From positions 1 through 64,000 of the forward strand of contig JBBCBC010000016.1 of the NCBI GenBank assembly GCA_037126765.1: DNA of 64,000 nt, written 5' to 3'. The stretch is from Stenogyne calaminthoides. Its lineage: Eukaryota > Streptophyta > Magnoliopsida > Lamiales > Lamiaceae. Position numbers and translations under genes: made by a program. Under the pieces are notes generated by a model. That model saw only the letters and a program-made list of their open reading frames with translations, ran no database searches and was not told the origin of the DNA. Each line of letters opens with the position of its first letter. Position 1 is the stretch's first letter. Positions 23,791-35,949 of this stretch are shown here, one piece after another.

Positions 23791-25086
23791 ATTGCTCCGA
23801 ATTTTATACACGAAATATTGTATTATTGTAAAGAGTATTAGAGTATCAAAAATCTCAACTGGGGTATCACATATATGGTCAAGAGTATCAAAAGTGTATA
23901 TGTTTATCAAAATGATACAATTCAATCATATAAACAGAGGCTAAAGGAAAGGAAATGCAATCAACTTCCTAACATATTCAGTACTCAGGGCTCACGGCAT
24001 TTGCAGATGAGTACCAAATGTATATGAACACACTGAATTTTGAAATGAGTTTATGAATCAATTATCTCCCCCAAAAAATACGACATCAAAAAGACATGAA
24101 TATTTGCCAACCATGGAAGCAACCACTGCAACATATCACTACAGCATATGCTTAAGCTAAACCTCATTTAGAACACAAATGTTAATAACAAAAAATCAAT
24201 GTTCATAACCGTTTTGAATCATCAGTAACATGGGGACAATGAAAATTCCCGATAAATTTCTTTGGTTGTAAACATAGAATTCAGTTAAGTTCCCACAATG
24301 AGATCAAATATTCTGCTTCTTCCTCAAGTATAATAAGCCAAAGTCACTGTTGATAATCTATCAAAATAAGAACTCAACACTATCTATTAATGACACAAAT
24401 GGGCAAACAAATAGATGAATACTGCAATTTTTAGATAAATTTCCGACACGATTGTCCATCTAGTCAACAACATTAAATCATGAAAAACCCCATTCAACAC
24501 CCTAATGATCGAAAATCTTAGCAATAAGTGAGTACTCCACCAGTGTACACGCCCAAATTAGAATTCAAACTGCAACAAAGGTATTTTCCTATACCGGATA
24601 TGGAATAATTGAAGCTTACTGATTGTATTTAACGAAAGATTTTCTCAAAAGTCTCTGAATAATAAATGTAAATTTTAATTTGAGTAAGAAATTTACCTAC
24701 ATGTAGAATGAGTATAATGAGGCTGCGTACGGCGACCGACGAAGAAACAAACCCCGTTGAATGAGTACGGCGACAAGCGAAGAAAACACAAATCCCGTTA
24801 GAATGACGGCACGTACAGCGACGACGACGCACAAAGAAAATGAAGCGGTGACTGACGGAAAAATTACAGACCGACTAAAGAATTACAGACGGCCCAAAGA
24901 GAAGAAAAAGAGAATTGAAAAATCCTAATCTCGAAAATTGAAAACCACTTGCGGGAGAAGAAAAAATGGAAGGGTGGATTAGGTATTTTGTTTGATTGGA
25001 CAAGCAGTAAATGGGTCATGGGTCGGATAGGTGGAATATGGGTCAAGTATGAGACTCGTCTCATACGAGTTTTTGTCTTAATTTAG

Positions 25087-26317
25087 TTATGATATTCAAT
25101 TATTTAAAAAACAAATCAATTATATTAATTGTTTCAGAATGATTTGATAGTTAGGGCTGTGCGGCAACAACAATGCAATTACGCTTCCACATATTTAAGT
25201 AGCTGGGCCGCAAAACAAGAATCAAAAATAGTTTTTCCCACTTTTACTACCTACTTATTGAAGAATAAATTGATTGAAAATTAGGTATCCCATTTATATG
25301 TAGAAGGAAATATTAATAATAATCAAGAATTAGGTAAGAAATTAAACAATCAACAAATCTAAGTCAAAGGGAAGGGTTTATTTTAAGTGAACCTAAACTT
25401 CAAATTCTACAAATCATCTACGAATTAATGCTACAACTTAATACTCCACTCCGACATATAAATGTGAGTTTGTGCATCGTTAAATTAAATATACCAAGAA
25501 ATCCTTTTTCTTTATCATTTTGTTATTATTTTTGTTACTTTCTTCAAAAAGTACAAGTACTATTTTTTCTAATTTTATTTTTTTTAGACATTACTCAAAC
25601 GTAAGAGATATGATCTATTATTAAAAAGTTTGTTTTAATTGTTATAAGTGCATTAGGCCTTGGCATCATAGTGGCTAAATGCATGTATCAATTTTTTTTT
25701 AAAAAAAGGTGCATGCATCGATTGTTGACAGCTACAAATTTGGTAGAAAAATACTAGGATATTAATTAAAAATATTCTAGGCCAACAAATTCATTTAAAA
25801 GGAAAAAAGGGCGTGCGAACAACTTTTGTGTCGTTTGCCCAATTGTATCAGATGAGATTAGAAGTTGGATTGTTGTTTACATCCATCTTGATAATTCTGA
25901 GAATGGCCAACTCATTGGGCCAACACATGCTTCTCAGCCCACCAAATATTGAGCCCACTTGCACTTGTTAGTTGGGATCTTGTAAAACGTAAATTAAAAT
26001 CACTGAGAAATTCACCTTCAAAAAAAAAAAAAAAAAACTGGGAAATTGCTCAACACTATTATGTAATTTTAATAATCAACATTTTATAAATTTATATTTA
26101 AGAAAATTAGATCATCAATAAGGGTACTGTAAACGTTAAATTTGAAAATTGAAACACACATATAACATTATCCTTTTTCCAAATTGAAGGCCGATATTTC
26201 TTAAGTGTGTTTTAAATTGATGGTGGATCCTAATTTCCTAAACTCATAATCCATTAATTATGGTGTGAAATTCACGACAATGACATTTAATTAATCAAGT
26301 AGTTTTTGGATTGAAGA
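25087..26317. other. Gene-free spacer between the MULE and CACTA elements
   Basis: About 1.2 kb of AT-rich DNA with poly-T/poly-A runs (for example 26021-26037). No gene, repeat array or RNA gene recognised. Confidence 0.5.
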
Positions 26318-26339
26318 ATTCACTACTACACATTTTAGC

Positions 26340-26575
26340 TTGGACAACCCTTTTAGAAAGAGCTCTCAAAAAACGACTTTGGAGAGCGGTTTTTAATAAA
26401 TAAAAAAAATTAAAAAGCGGTTTATAACCGCTCTGCAAGGGAGAGCGGTTTCGAACCGCTCTGTAAAACTACAAGGAGAGCGGTTTATAACCGCTTCTGC
26501 AAGAAAGGGCTTGAAATGCGGTTTAGAACCATTTCTGCGAAGAGAGAGGTTCGAACAGCTCTCTAAAGCGTAGCC
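26340..26575. repeat. CACTA left subterminal repeats (AGAGCGGTT/AACCGCTCT)
   Basis: At least six GAGCGGTT or AACCGCTCT half-sites, several as imperfect palindromes (TTTATAACCGCTCTGC, GAGAGCGGTTTCGAACCGCTCT). The mirror set is at 35040-35300. Such repeats bind the small transposition protein in En/Spm; that role here is inferred. Confidence 0.8.
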
Positions 26576-27107
26576 CTATATCAGATACAACCCCCAAATA
26601 TCGATCCAGTATCATATTTTTCTTCCTCACGCGTCCAACTTCCTCCTCTCGCTCTTCTCCATTTTTTTTTAAATGAAAGGTCGTCACCCACGCCTCTCTC
26701 TCCTCTCCCTCTGGCCGTCCTCCTCCACCTCCTCCTCCCCTCGTGCCGTCGTCGTGTCAAGCCTCCACCTCCTCCTTCCCTACTGCCGCCTCCTCCTCCT
26801 CCTCCTCCTCCCCGCCCGCCTCCTCCTCCTCCCTCCCTCTGCATGCTATATATATAGGTTATTTATTTATTTTATTTAATGTTTTATATATGTATGTATG
26901 TGTATATATATATATATTTATATATATGTATATATATATATATATAGTGTTAGATTAATTAATTGGTTAATTGACTTGGTTTTGATTGTTGTTTGTTTGA
27001 ATATTAGATTGTTGAATTTAGTTTAATTGTTGTTATATGTTAGGATTATTAATTGTTGTTTGATTAGATTGTGGTTAATTGGTTGTCAATTTGTGTGTTG
27101 TTTCACT

Positions 27108-27412
27108 CAAAAGTATTAGTTGTTTTATTTAAAGGTATTAGTTATTTCATTTAAAAGTATTAGGTGTTTCATTAAAAGGTAATATTAGTTGTTTCATAAA
27201 AAAGTATTAGGTGTTTCATTCATAGGTATTAGTTATTTCATTCAAAGGTATTAGTTGTTTCATAATAAGGTATTAGGTGTTTATTCAAAGGTATTAGTTG
27301 TTTCATTAATAAAAAAGTATTAGGTGTTTCATTCAAAGGTATTAGTTGTTTCTTTAAAAAGTATTAGACGTTTCATTCAAAGGTATTAGTTGTTTCATTC
27401 AAAAGTATTGTT
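27108..27412 (+). repeat. Minisatellite, about 21-24 bp unit, inside CACTA
   Basis: About thirteen units of the form AAAGGTATTAGTTGTTTCATT with A/G-GTATTAGGTGTTT and TTAGTTATTT variants in tandem. It lies in the 5' untranslated or leader region before the transposase remnants. Confidence 0.75.
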
Positions 27413-27684
27413 GATAGTGTGTGATTAATGTTGGTGTAATTATATTGTTGTTAGTAGCTTGGATTAATTGTTGTTAGTACATGACTTGAATTAATTTTTG
27501 TGTGTTTCTTTAATTAGATGATTAATGATAGTACATTAGAATACATTAGAAAATTAAAATGAATGTAGATTAAGTATATATAGGTATGCTTTTAGGTTTA
27601 ATACTTTAAGATACATTGTCTTGAGAAACAATCTTCATATTGTTTTTTCTATAGGCATCTGTAGGCATCTGTAGCTAGTTCTAT

Positions 27685-29205
27685 ATGGATCGAAAGTAAG
27701 TTCGAGCAGATCGATTATCAGATGAGTATAGGAATGGGGTGGAAGAGTTTTGTAATCATGCAATTAGACACTGCACCGACCATCGGTACATTTCATGTCC
27801 TTGTTGGAAATGTATGAATGGAAAAACTGTTAGTGGTCGAGAAAATTTGTTCGTCCACTTGATGATTCACGGTATTGATAAAGCATATACCGTTTGGACA
27901 TCTCATGGTGAGACAAAGAGATAGATGTAGCTCAAGCAACCTAGGAACCCGACTTTAGGTTTGAAAATACGATGGATGTGGATATTTTCGATGATGTCTG
28001 CATTGTTGATACATCGAGTGGGGATGACGGTGATCTGCGAGATCACCCTTATATGTCGAGAGAAGTTAAGGGATTCTGGCCGGATTACCACCGTAGTGCA
28101 GGTGTGAAAGACAACAAAAAGTCATTTGTGTTGATATTGTTCGACCTAAAAACAAATCACCGGTTGTCCGTCGATCTTCAAAAAAGTATGTTGGAAGCGA
28201 TTAGTGGTCTATTGCACGATGGAAATGTCTCGCCTACGAGAGCATATGATCTTTAAATAAATGCTCAAGTCCATCGGATTAACACATCATAAAATTCATG
28301 CTTGTCCGGGTGATTGTATCTTATTTGGGAAGGAGTATCGCAGAACTCGATGAATGTCCCAAGTGTGGGGAGAAGCGATATAAGAAAAATAAATCTCCAT
28401 GAAGGTAATGTGATACTTTTCGATAATACCAAGATTCGGAGAATGTATAGTAAGCGCGTGGATCTTAGAAATTTAACTTGACATCATGATGATAGGATTA
28501 AAGATGGAATGCTAAGACACCCTATCGATTCAACCCGATGGAAGACATTCGATGTCGGACATCCGAGATTTTGGCAACGAAAGCCACGGCACTTCGTCTT
28601 GCACTCTCAACTGACGGAATGAATCCATTCGGTATCAAAAGTACCAACCATAGTACATGGCCAGTGATACTATTAGTTTATAATTGAAGTTGAGCACAAT
28701 CGCACGTTTGTTGACTGGTTCAATGGTTATGTAGCAAATATGTTGTCACGGGATAAATAATCAGTGAATGAAAGAGTTAAGTGGTTATCCAGAATGCCTG
28801 ATAGACATGTGTATTCGTATAAGTGTTATCTTATTAACGGATACACATTTTATACCGAAGATCATGATGCCACAAGTACAATCTTGAGAATAATGGGGTG
28901 TCCATTCTCGCAAATGCAGGAATCAATCGAATACTACTTTCTTTGGATAGATTGTCAACATTTGGGAACTCGACTATGTTGTTCACCGACAACCAATCTT
29001 CGAGTGCAGTTGGGTGAGGATCCCTAACGGGGTCCAAGTTGAAAGATCTGGGTTCGTATGCTTTGATTTGAAGAATGTGGGATACAAAGATGACCCTTAC
29101 ATAATGGTCAGTCAAGCTCAACAAATTTTCTATGTCCCCGACCCAGTTAATAAGAAATGATCCATCGTGGTTTACATCGAAACAAATTTAACAAAGAGTT
29201 ACAGT
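27685..29205 (+). pseudogene. TNP2-like CACTA transposase, decayed
   Basis: Would be the DDE-type transposase of the element. The start MDRK is followed directly by a stop (27697-27699) where the transposase-associated domain normally has Trp; the frame then continues with ADRLSDEYRNGVEEF and DHRYISCPCWKC, the Cys-rich N-terminal domain. Further on come HKIHACPGDCILF, a one-base shift, ELDECPKCGEKRYKKN, RIKDGMLRHPIDSTRWKTFD (typical TNP2 motif) and, near the end, VGYKDDPYIMVSQAQQIFYV, which matches the DUF4216 region, before another stop. Large parts of the catalytic core are missing. Clearly non-functional. Confidence 0.8.
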
Positions 29206-29744
29206 TAGCGATGAAGATGTTGACCCAATCGATGATCCTTTTCGAACTTCACTCATTCGTACCCTCTTTTCGATGATCTAGCAAATCCACGCCCGTACCA
29301 GAGAATAATTATCGATGAGGATGAATATGGCAATCCCGATCTTGTTAACATTTATGGTCATGAACGAGAAAAGTCAATCAAAAAATGTAAAAGAAAAACA
29401 AGTGCTAAAAAGAAATGTACGACTTTATTGAATGTTGTTTCTTTTGCTTTATTGAATGTTGTTTTTTTTGCTTTATTGAATGTTATTTCTTCTGCTTCCT
29501 TAAATATTGTTTGTTTTTTGTTTATTAAATGTTGTTTCTTCTGCTTTACAGGATCATGTCTTATCTGCCACATCCCGGAGATGATGGAGATGATGATGGA
29601 GTACATTTAGGAGATCATGGTGGAAGATTATGATGGAGATCATGGTCTGATGATCGACATGATCTCGATGACTTGAGACAGTGACACTTACGCTCCCCAC
29701 TACTAGCGACTCACGGGGATAAACACAATAGAGGTATAGTCACG

Positions 29745-32700
29745 ATGGCTTCTATTAAGAGGGCTCGTAGCAAGGGAAAACAAGTGCAGGTAATTTTATT
29801 ACAATTGAGCAGTTAAAATTGTAATTATATTGATTGATCGTTGAATCTAATTAAATAATATGTTATTGCAGTTATCATTCAATGAGTATGAGCAGACAAT
29901 TGGTAAACAGAGTGAGACGTTGTCTTTCTACCTTGGAGCTGCGATCGGTATAAATCCCTATCGTCTTTGCCATCCAAGGATCCGTGGCGACAAACCCGAC
30001 TTCTTTGAAGGAAAGATTATGGGATGAACTTTCGATATGTTAATTATATATATGCTTATTGAAAGTTGTTGTATGATTACTAAATTTACTATATTGTTAT
30101 GTTATATGCGTACAGAGTACATTTCTCGGCCTTGATTATTCAAAGAAGAAGCAAATCTTTATCATGTTGGAGTATTGGCCAAGAATTTTCGGGCTTGGCT
30201 GAGAAGTCAAGCACGAGATCCGGATACTGGACTTTACTCGGCTAGTCCGCCTTAGGCGTATCAGAATTGCCTTACGGTGGCCCCATACTGGGAGGAGTTT
30301 GTGCGACGATCTTTGGAGGATGAGTTCCAGGTAAAATTGATCAATATCATTTAATGCATTATGCTTTTCAGTGTTTATCGTAATTCTATTACACCTTTGT
30401 AGTCACGAAGTGAAAAAATCGCAAAACAAGCCAAGTCGATGGAGGCGATATCGTGGATCGAACAAAGGTTATGCACGTAAAGAAAAATCTGGTGATATCA
30501 AAATCCTAACATTTAATTTTGTTTATATATTCACTTTTAATATATCTAATAAGGGGACACGTTAATGACTATCGTAGAAAGAAGAAAAAAATAAAGCTGG
30601 AGAGCGTGAGCCTGTTGTTACCCGTTTCGAGTTATTTCAAACTACTAGATGTTGGGATTATACTGGAAAGTATGCTTTTTACTTTGTATAATCAAAACTG
30701 AATTTCGGAGTTATTTACTGAAATAAATTGTTTATCATCGATGCTTTAAATATTATCGAATGTTACATATATTTCTTGCATAAGCTTTTAATAAATCGTC
30801 GTGTGTTACATTGTAGTTAATTTAGTGATACCGGATCACGAAAGATTAAATTAACGATCCCGCTTGTAACTAAAAAAGTACACCATTCATGACCTAGATG
30901 GAAATGAACAACCCATCGTGAAAGGTTGAAGTGTAAGACTTCGGATTGGCTTGTCTTGACCAAGAGATTACACCATTGCATGACCGATGCATTTGAATAG
31001 GACCTCTGAGGAGGACAAATTCTTGAATCCCGAACAAGGAAGAATTAGACCTCGGTGGTTCGTTATTTCTTAATCTTCGTTCCTTAAATAGGATCACGTG
31101 TGGTTGGTAACTATTGCTTTGACTTATCATGGGCAGAGAATCAACGAGATTCAATACTTTTTATCTTGAGCAATATTATTGGTCACATGTGATTGCTAAG
31201 ATTTAATCACGGAGAATCGTGTGTAAAATGCGCTTGTTCGGTTTGCCCCCTGGGAGGTTCATAAGCTTTTATCATACCAAATCTTGCAAGTGAAATTAGT
31301 TTACGGTATGGATAATAATGTTGAACCGTTCCTTGACCAAAGACAAAATATATTAATTAATGGAAAGTTATTTGAAAGGCTTGAATTAATTAATGAGCTA
31401 GATAATCTTAAACACGGAAATAATAACAAGGAGCCATATTGACTGTAATATGGGTTAAGATGGATAGTGCAATATTAATTATGTAGTGGGATTAATTAAT
31501 ATTTATGGGCTTGAATAATATTGTGGCTCAATATTGATAATTCAAGATCCATTGAAGTTCCAATCTTAATTCTCCTAAAGGCCCCCTAAGTAGCCCAACA
31601 TATAGTCCAATAACTGAAAAAATGTGTTTAAAATAAAATAAATATTGTTGCTTATTTTTCCTCATTAATTTCAAAATTTATGGATAAAAGGGGAGAAAGA
31701 TTTTCTTTGAATTTTGTTATGGAATGAAGATATGTATTCTTGGAATACAAGATTATCTCATTAAATTCAAGAAATCTCCCACTTGGTTATCCATAAGGAA
31801 ATTTTCGAAAATCTTGAAATATAGAGGGCAAGAAAGATTTTCTTGATTTTCTTGAAAATATATTATGGAAGATATATATTTCTTGAAATACAAGAATATC
31901 TCATAAATTCAAGAAGATCCAAATCTTGGAATCTTGTTACTCCTATTTTTCGAAATATACTCCATAACAAAGAGTAGGTGGAATTTTGTGGAATATTATA
32001 ATTATGGGAAAAATAATATAAGAAATATATTCAAGATTTCTTGGAGATCAAAAAAAGATTTTCCCACATTATTTTTGCCCAAAATTTTCGACCACTTATG
32101 CTCTATAAATAGGGGATGACTCTTTCATTCCCAGGTACAATTCCATGTGCTGGAAAAATTAGTAAATCCACAAAGGTGGTGCAACATAATTTATTTTCCT
32201 TTTGTTAATTGTTCGCAAGTGTCCTACCACCGGATAGTCGAGCAAGGATTAAGGGAATACTTGGGAAGTTCTTTTGGTGAGTCTAATCAGCCAGACCATT
32301 GCCGTCCCAAGAGGTACGTTCACGTAAACTCGTAGAATTCTGCATGAGTAGGATTTACGTGAATTAATTATATGCATGATATGTTGTTGGATTATTATTT
32401 GAATTAATATAGGATTAATTCATGCTAGTAATAATTATAAGAATTAAATTTGTATTTAAATATTCACCCTGAATAGATCTGTGCAACTTATTCCCCAACA
32501 CTAGAAAGACTTAATTCGGGGATATTCCCGATTCCACTGCACAGCTTATCATCGAAGATGGGGTAAGCTATCCATTAATTTATCTTTGAATTAGAAACTA
32601 TTATTTCTAAACAAATGATTAAATAATAATCTTTTGTAATTCAGGAGTGTATGTCTCAGACCATGACGCCCCGAAGACGTCCGCTTTGTCGGTCCCGATG

Positions 32701-34778
32701 ATCTACTTGGACGAGCTATAGGTCGTCAGGAGCATCCCGACCGCTTACGGAGTGTTGGATATGGCGTGACGAAGTCATCATTGGCCATGTTACCTGCTCT
32801 TCAAGCCATGAATATGGTGGGTATACTTTCGGAACAGGTTGCCCAGATGGCTAAAGAGTTGGAATAGATAAAGTCCGAGAGACGGTTGCATCACGGAATG
32901 TCCTCGAGTGGAGCAAGCTGTGAAAATAGTGTCGCCGATGCTATGTTTTTGGCTAATGCTAGGGACGATTTTATTGAGGCACTTCGAAACGACGTCCAAC
33001 AGGTATCAGATGTGTCTCACATTTATTTTAATTAAAGACTAGTATATATATTAAAATTTTCTAACTAAATATCTTATTCGAACAATCATCGACCCCATGC
33101 TTCATTTATTTGGAGGATCCTACTCGGTTGGTGGCTACAGGAACGTTGCTCAATAACTCCGATGGAGTTATTCATGGTAGTCCCATCACTCCTGGTTTCG
33201 TGAGGGTCACGCTCGATGTACCCGTAATCGGAGAAGAGGATTCACCAGTGCCTAAACCAATTGATGATGTTGTTACAGTCGGAACAACTGTCGGACACTT
33301 CATCGAATGGCCGACCAACTTGGTCTCTCTCACCATGAAGGTAAATTTAATATATATTATTAAAGTTCATTATCTTATTTGTCGTTCTAAATAATGTTGC
33401 AAATTAATTGTAGAAATTGACGACACCACAAAAGCCTAAATAGAAATCAAAGGGTGTCGCAGCCAGTCAGAGGGAGATACCGAGGGACTCCACTATTGGT
33501 GGTCGCAGACTAATTGGTTATCCATTGCCTGGAGACTTAGATCACGACTACGCCATACAGCATACGGTGCAAGTGATAGTGGAGTCCTTTGATTTCGATA
33601 TGGTCACAGTTCCGATGAATGCTTACTTTCATCGGAATTCTATTGAAGAATACATCACTCGGGAGCATGTGATTGTAGTCGTGAACGACCAGTGGTTGAG
33701 TGCAACGAGCATAGCCTTTTATCTCAGGTATGTGTTTACTAATTAATTCTCAGTATTTACTTTCTATATATAGTTTAATTTTCAAATTAAATATTAATTA
33801 GCGTATATATGTTGGTTAAAGATATTTGGGTGAGGTATATCTCTCCAGAGATCCTCGAGCAGGTGAAATGTATTCTTTCGTATCCCCCCAAGTGTCTTGC
33901 TTAATGGCTGATAGGCCACAGACCATGGAGTGATTAGTTTCTCATATGCTGAGTTATACTGACATAGACCATCTCATTTTTTGGCCAACAAATGTGCGGT
34001 GAGTACAATAAACATTTCGTTAAAATTTATATTCATAATATATATGATATTTGCACATATGCTAAATTTACAGTTAATTTTAATATTCTTAATATAATAT
34101 AGGAATCATTGGGTGTTGGTCGCCATAAATATGAGCACATTAAGTGTATATTTTATGGATCCAGCTGCGAATGGGTTGGCTTCAAATCGACCTGATCTCA
34201 CTTCGTACATGGAATCTTAAGTTCATTTTTAATATTATAATATAATGATTTGTTTTACTTATTAAAATTATGCATATTTAATCTAGCTTTATTTTTTAAT
34301 TCTAATAATAATAGTGTGATGACGATGTATCGGAGTCGCCTTCCTAATCAAGGCTCAAGAGCTAACTTCAATAAAGTGAACTGGAATAATGTTAAGGTAA
34401 ATTTAATTTATTAAGTTATCAAATTAATATAAAATAATTATAATTGTAATATGTGATTATAATTGCTAATCAATAGGTACCGAGGCAACGAGATATCGAT
34501 CAATGTGGATATTTTGTGTGCTGTTATATTGAAGATATAATATGCGCTTCTCAAACGTCGATTCCTATCAACGTAAGTCAATTTATCGATTTATTTAAAT
34601 TATTATTAATTGAATAAAAATTCATACTATATATATCTAACTATATTGATTAATTGATCGTTGTTTGCAGTTTGTCTATGATCGTCCGGTCAAGTCTTAC
34701 TCCAAACAAAGAATGAACAAATGGAAAATGGATTGGACAGGGTACCTTTACAATCGATTCTTGTATAATTATAGATAG
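29745..34778 (+). pseudogene. Second CACTA ORF: transposase-24-like region plus Ulp1-type protease
   Basis: Several exons. The first (29745-29789) starts MASIKRARSKGKQVQ; the second (from 29872) reads LSFNEYEQTIGKQSETLSFYLGA, as in Ptta/En/Spm second ORFs, but has an in-frame stop after KIMG. Later pieces are EREPVVTRFELFQTT (about 30603-30650), a coiled-coil-like stretch near 32770-33000 (MLPALQAMNMVGILSEQVAQ), and an exon at about 33110-33340 with VATGTLLNNSDGVIHGSPI, found in this ORF of many plant CACTAs. The 3' part encodes a C48 (Ulp1) cysteine protease domain: NHWVLVAINMSTLSVYFMD (His and Asp) at 34103-34165, and RDIDQCGYFVCCYIEDII (Cys) at 34495-34548. It ends with a stop at 34776-34778. 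Splice signals are mostly intact but several stops occur, for example in the exon at 33850-33960. Confidence 0.7.
30804..32500 (-). mobile_element. Solo-LTR-like insert in an intron of the CACTA element
   Basis: On the - strand the segment begins TGTTGGGGAATAAGTTGCAC and ends CTACAATGTAACA, the TG...CA (TGTT...AACA) ends of an LTR. Near its 5' part, at about 32099-32117, the - strand has CCCCTATTTATAGAGC, a TATA-box-like promoter. No primer-binding site, polypurine tract or gag-pol coding is adjacent. It lies between coding pieces of the CACTA second ORF, probably in an intron (donor-like gtatgc near 30670, acceptor near 32644). I found no 5-bp target duplication (TCGTG left, CTAGA right), so the boundaries are tentative. 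Confidence 0.5.
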
Positions 34779-35949
34779 AGTGGGATAACATTTGATAGCA
34801 TATTACTTATATATATATATTTGTATTGATATACTTAATGCATGTTTTAATTTGTTGTATTGGACGGATATTTATTTCATGATATGTATATGCGTTTATT
34901 AATTTATTTGATATTTTGGTATTAATTGAACGTACGTATATATATTATCGTGTGGTATAAAATTTAGTTTTTAATTTTGATTTTGGTTTTATATAAACAA
35001 GATTTTAAAAATATAAATTAAAATTAAATATATATATATATATTGGACAGCGGTTCGCTGTCCAAGTGTATTAATATATATATATATATATAAAAGGGGG
35101 GTTAGGAGAGCGGTTTGTAACCGCTGTCCAAGTGAATATTCTTGGACAGCGGTTACAAACCGTTGTCTAAGTTGTAACTTGCAATGCGGTTGAAAACCGC
35201 TGTCCAAGTGCAATATCTTGGACAACGGTTTTTTATCAGCTGTCCAAGGCTGTTATAACCGCTCTCCAATGTCATTTTTAACAGCTCTCTAAGTCCAAAT
35301 CTGTATTAGTGATTTGATGAGAGTTGAAAGGTAGTAATCATCTATTACATTTGAAAATTTACTCCGAAATTATTTCTTCTAAATCAATTTCTTACGGATA
35401 TATATATAAATATGAAAAGGTAAAGTAAAATATCAACAGTGAAAAAAAGGAAAACAAAAATGTTGTGCAAATGATTATGCAGGTAAATGCAGCAACCGCA
35501 GGGGAAAGCATAATCATTCCCTCTTAGCTCTTTCTATTTTCAATTATGTTTCTTGTTAATAGTTAGAGGAAAAGTTTACTTTATCAGGTGGAATATATTG
35601 GAATAAAATTATTTTGTGGAACTTATTTTATTTTTAATTACCATTTAATTCCAAATTTATTATAATGCCTTTTGAGTTGGAAATAAACACATCAACCCAT
35701 CGTGTGTGAAGTACATCAATTCAACTTGCAAAAAATAAATATAGTCAGTTAAGTTGGTGAATAGTACAGTTGGTCAGGAAGAAAGCATTAAAAGCAAGAA
35801 TGCAGTTTGGATATCAAATGGTACATTTTAGAGTACATAAACCTAATCATAATTCGATGCATTCCTCTATAATATTTACTCCATTTTATTTCTACACGAG
35901 TTCACGTACAAGTACAACTTGTGCTTATTTTTTAAATAAATAATTGATA

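Larger units (their letters stand above)
21110..23925 (+). repeat. Dispersed GAGTATC motif array inside the Mutator-like element
   Basis: About twenty copies of a G/A-AGTATC core, usually GAGTATCAAAA or GGTATCACAT, all on the + strand, split into two blocks (21136-21630 and 23163-23900) by the nested hAT element and about 570 bp. A block of about 100 bp is shared between 21290-21385 and 23825-23925: GAGTATTAGAGTAT, AAAAATCTCA, GGTATCACAT, TATGGTCAAGAGTATCAAAA and TATATGTTTATCAAAA occur in the same order. Spacing is irregular, so this is not a simple satellite. Confidence 0.7.
19299..25077. mobile_element. 5.8-kb Mutator-like (MULE) element, no recognisable transposase
   Basis: Flanked by a perfect 9-bp direct repeat TTAATTTAG (19290-19298 and 25078-25086), the MULE target-duplication size. 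Inverted ends align imperfectly: left TGTGAGACGATCTCATACAT (19311-19330) against the right end read in reverse, CGTATGAGACGAGTCTCATA, then both reach an ACCCATAT box. Inside are a short tandem region at 19490-19660, a telomere-like tract (19928-19990), about twenty GAGTATC motifs (21.1-23.9 kb), a nested hAT element (21640-22584), and short lysine-rich coding-like segments on the - strand. A small frame at 20833-21030 (+) reads MKYLADTYFACDYMVKGIKN onward for 65 residues without known domain. I found no MULE transposase (DDE) motif, so the element is non-autonomous or gene-capturing. Confidence 0.75.
26321..35311. mobile_element. CACTA (En/Spm) transposon, 9.0 kb, nested insertion inside
   Basis: Left end CACTACTACACATTTTAGCT, right end (read in reverse) CACTAATACAGATTTGGACT. 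The 3-bp direct repeat ATT (26318-26320, 35312-35314) is the CACTA duplication size. Both subterminal regions (26340-26575, 35040-35300) carry many copies in both orientations of an AGAGCGGTTTATAACCGCTCT-like motif, the usual transposase-binding arrangement of CACTA elements. The interior has remnants of a TNP2-like transposase (27685-29205) and a second multi-exon gene ending in an Ulp1-like protease (29745-34778), both on the + strand. A solo-LTR-like insert (30804-32500), a tandem repeat (27108-27412) and CCT/TA low-complexity DNA (26660-26946) are also inside. Confidence 0.9.

Noticed and set aside
21110..23925. CRISPR-like array
   Set aside because: Motif is 7-11 bp, spacing irregular, and the DNA is a plant nuclear genome.
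26581..26844. Gly/Arg-rich 87-codon frame on the - strand
   Set aside because: Translation of CCT/GGA low-complexity DNA in the CACTA element.
30894..31154. 86-codon frame on the - strand
   Set aside because: Lies within the LTR-like segment and has no similarity to gag or pol; chance frame.
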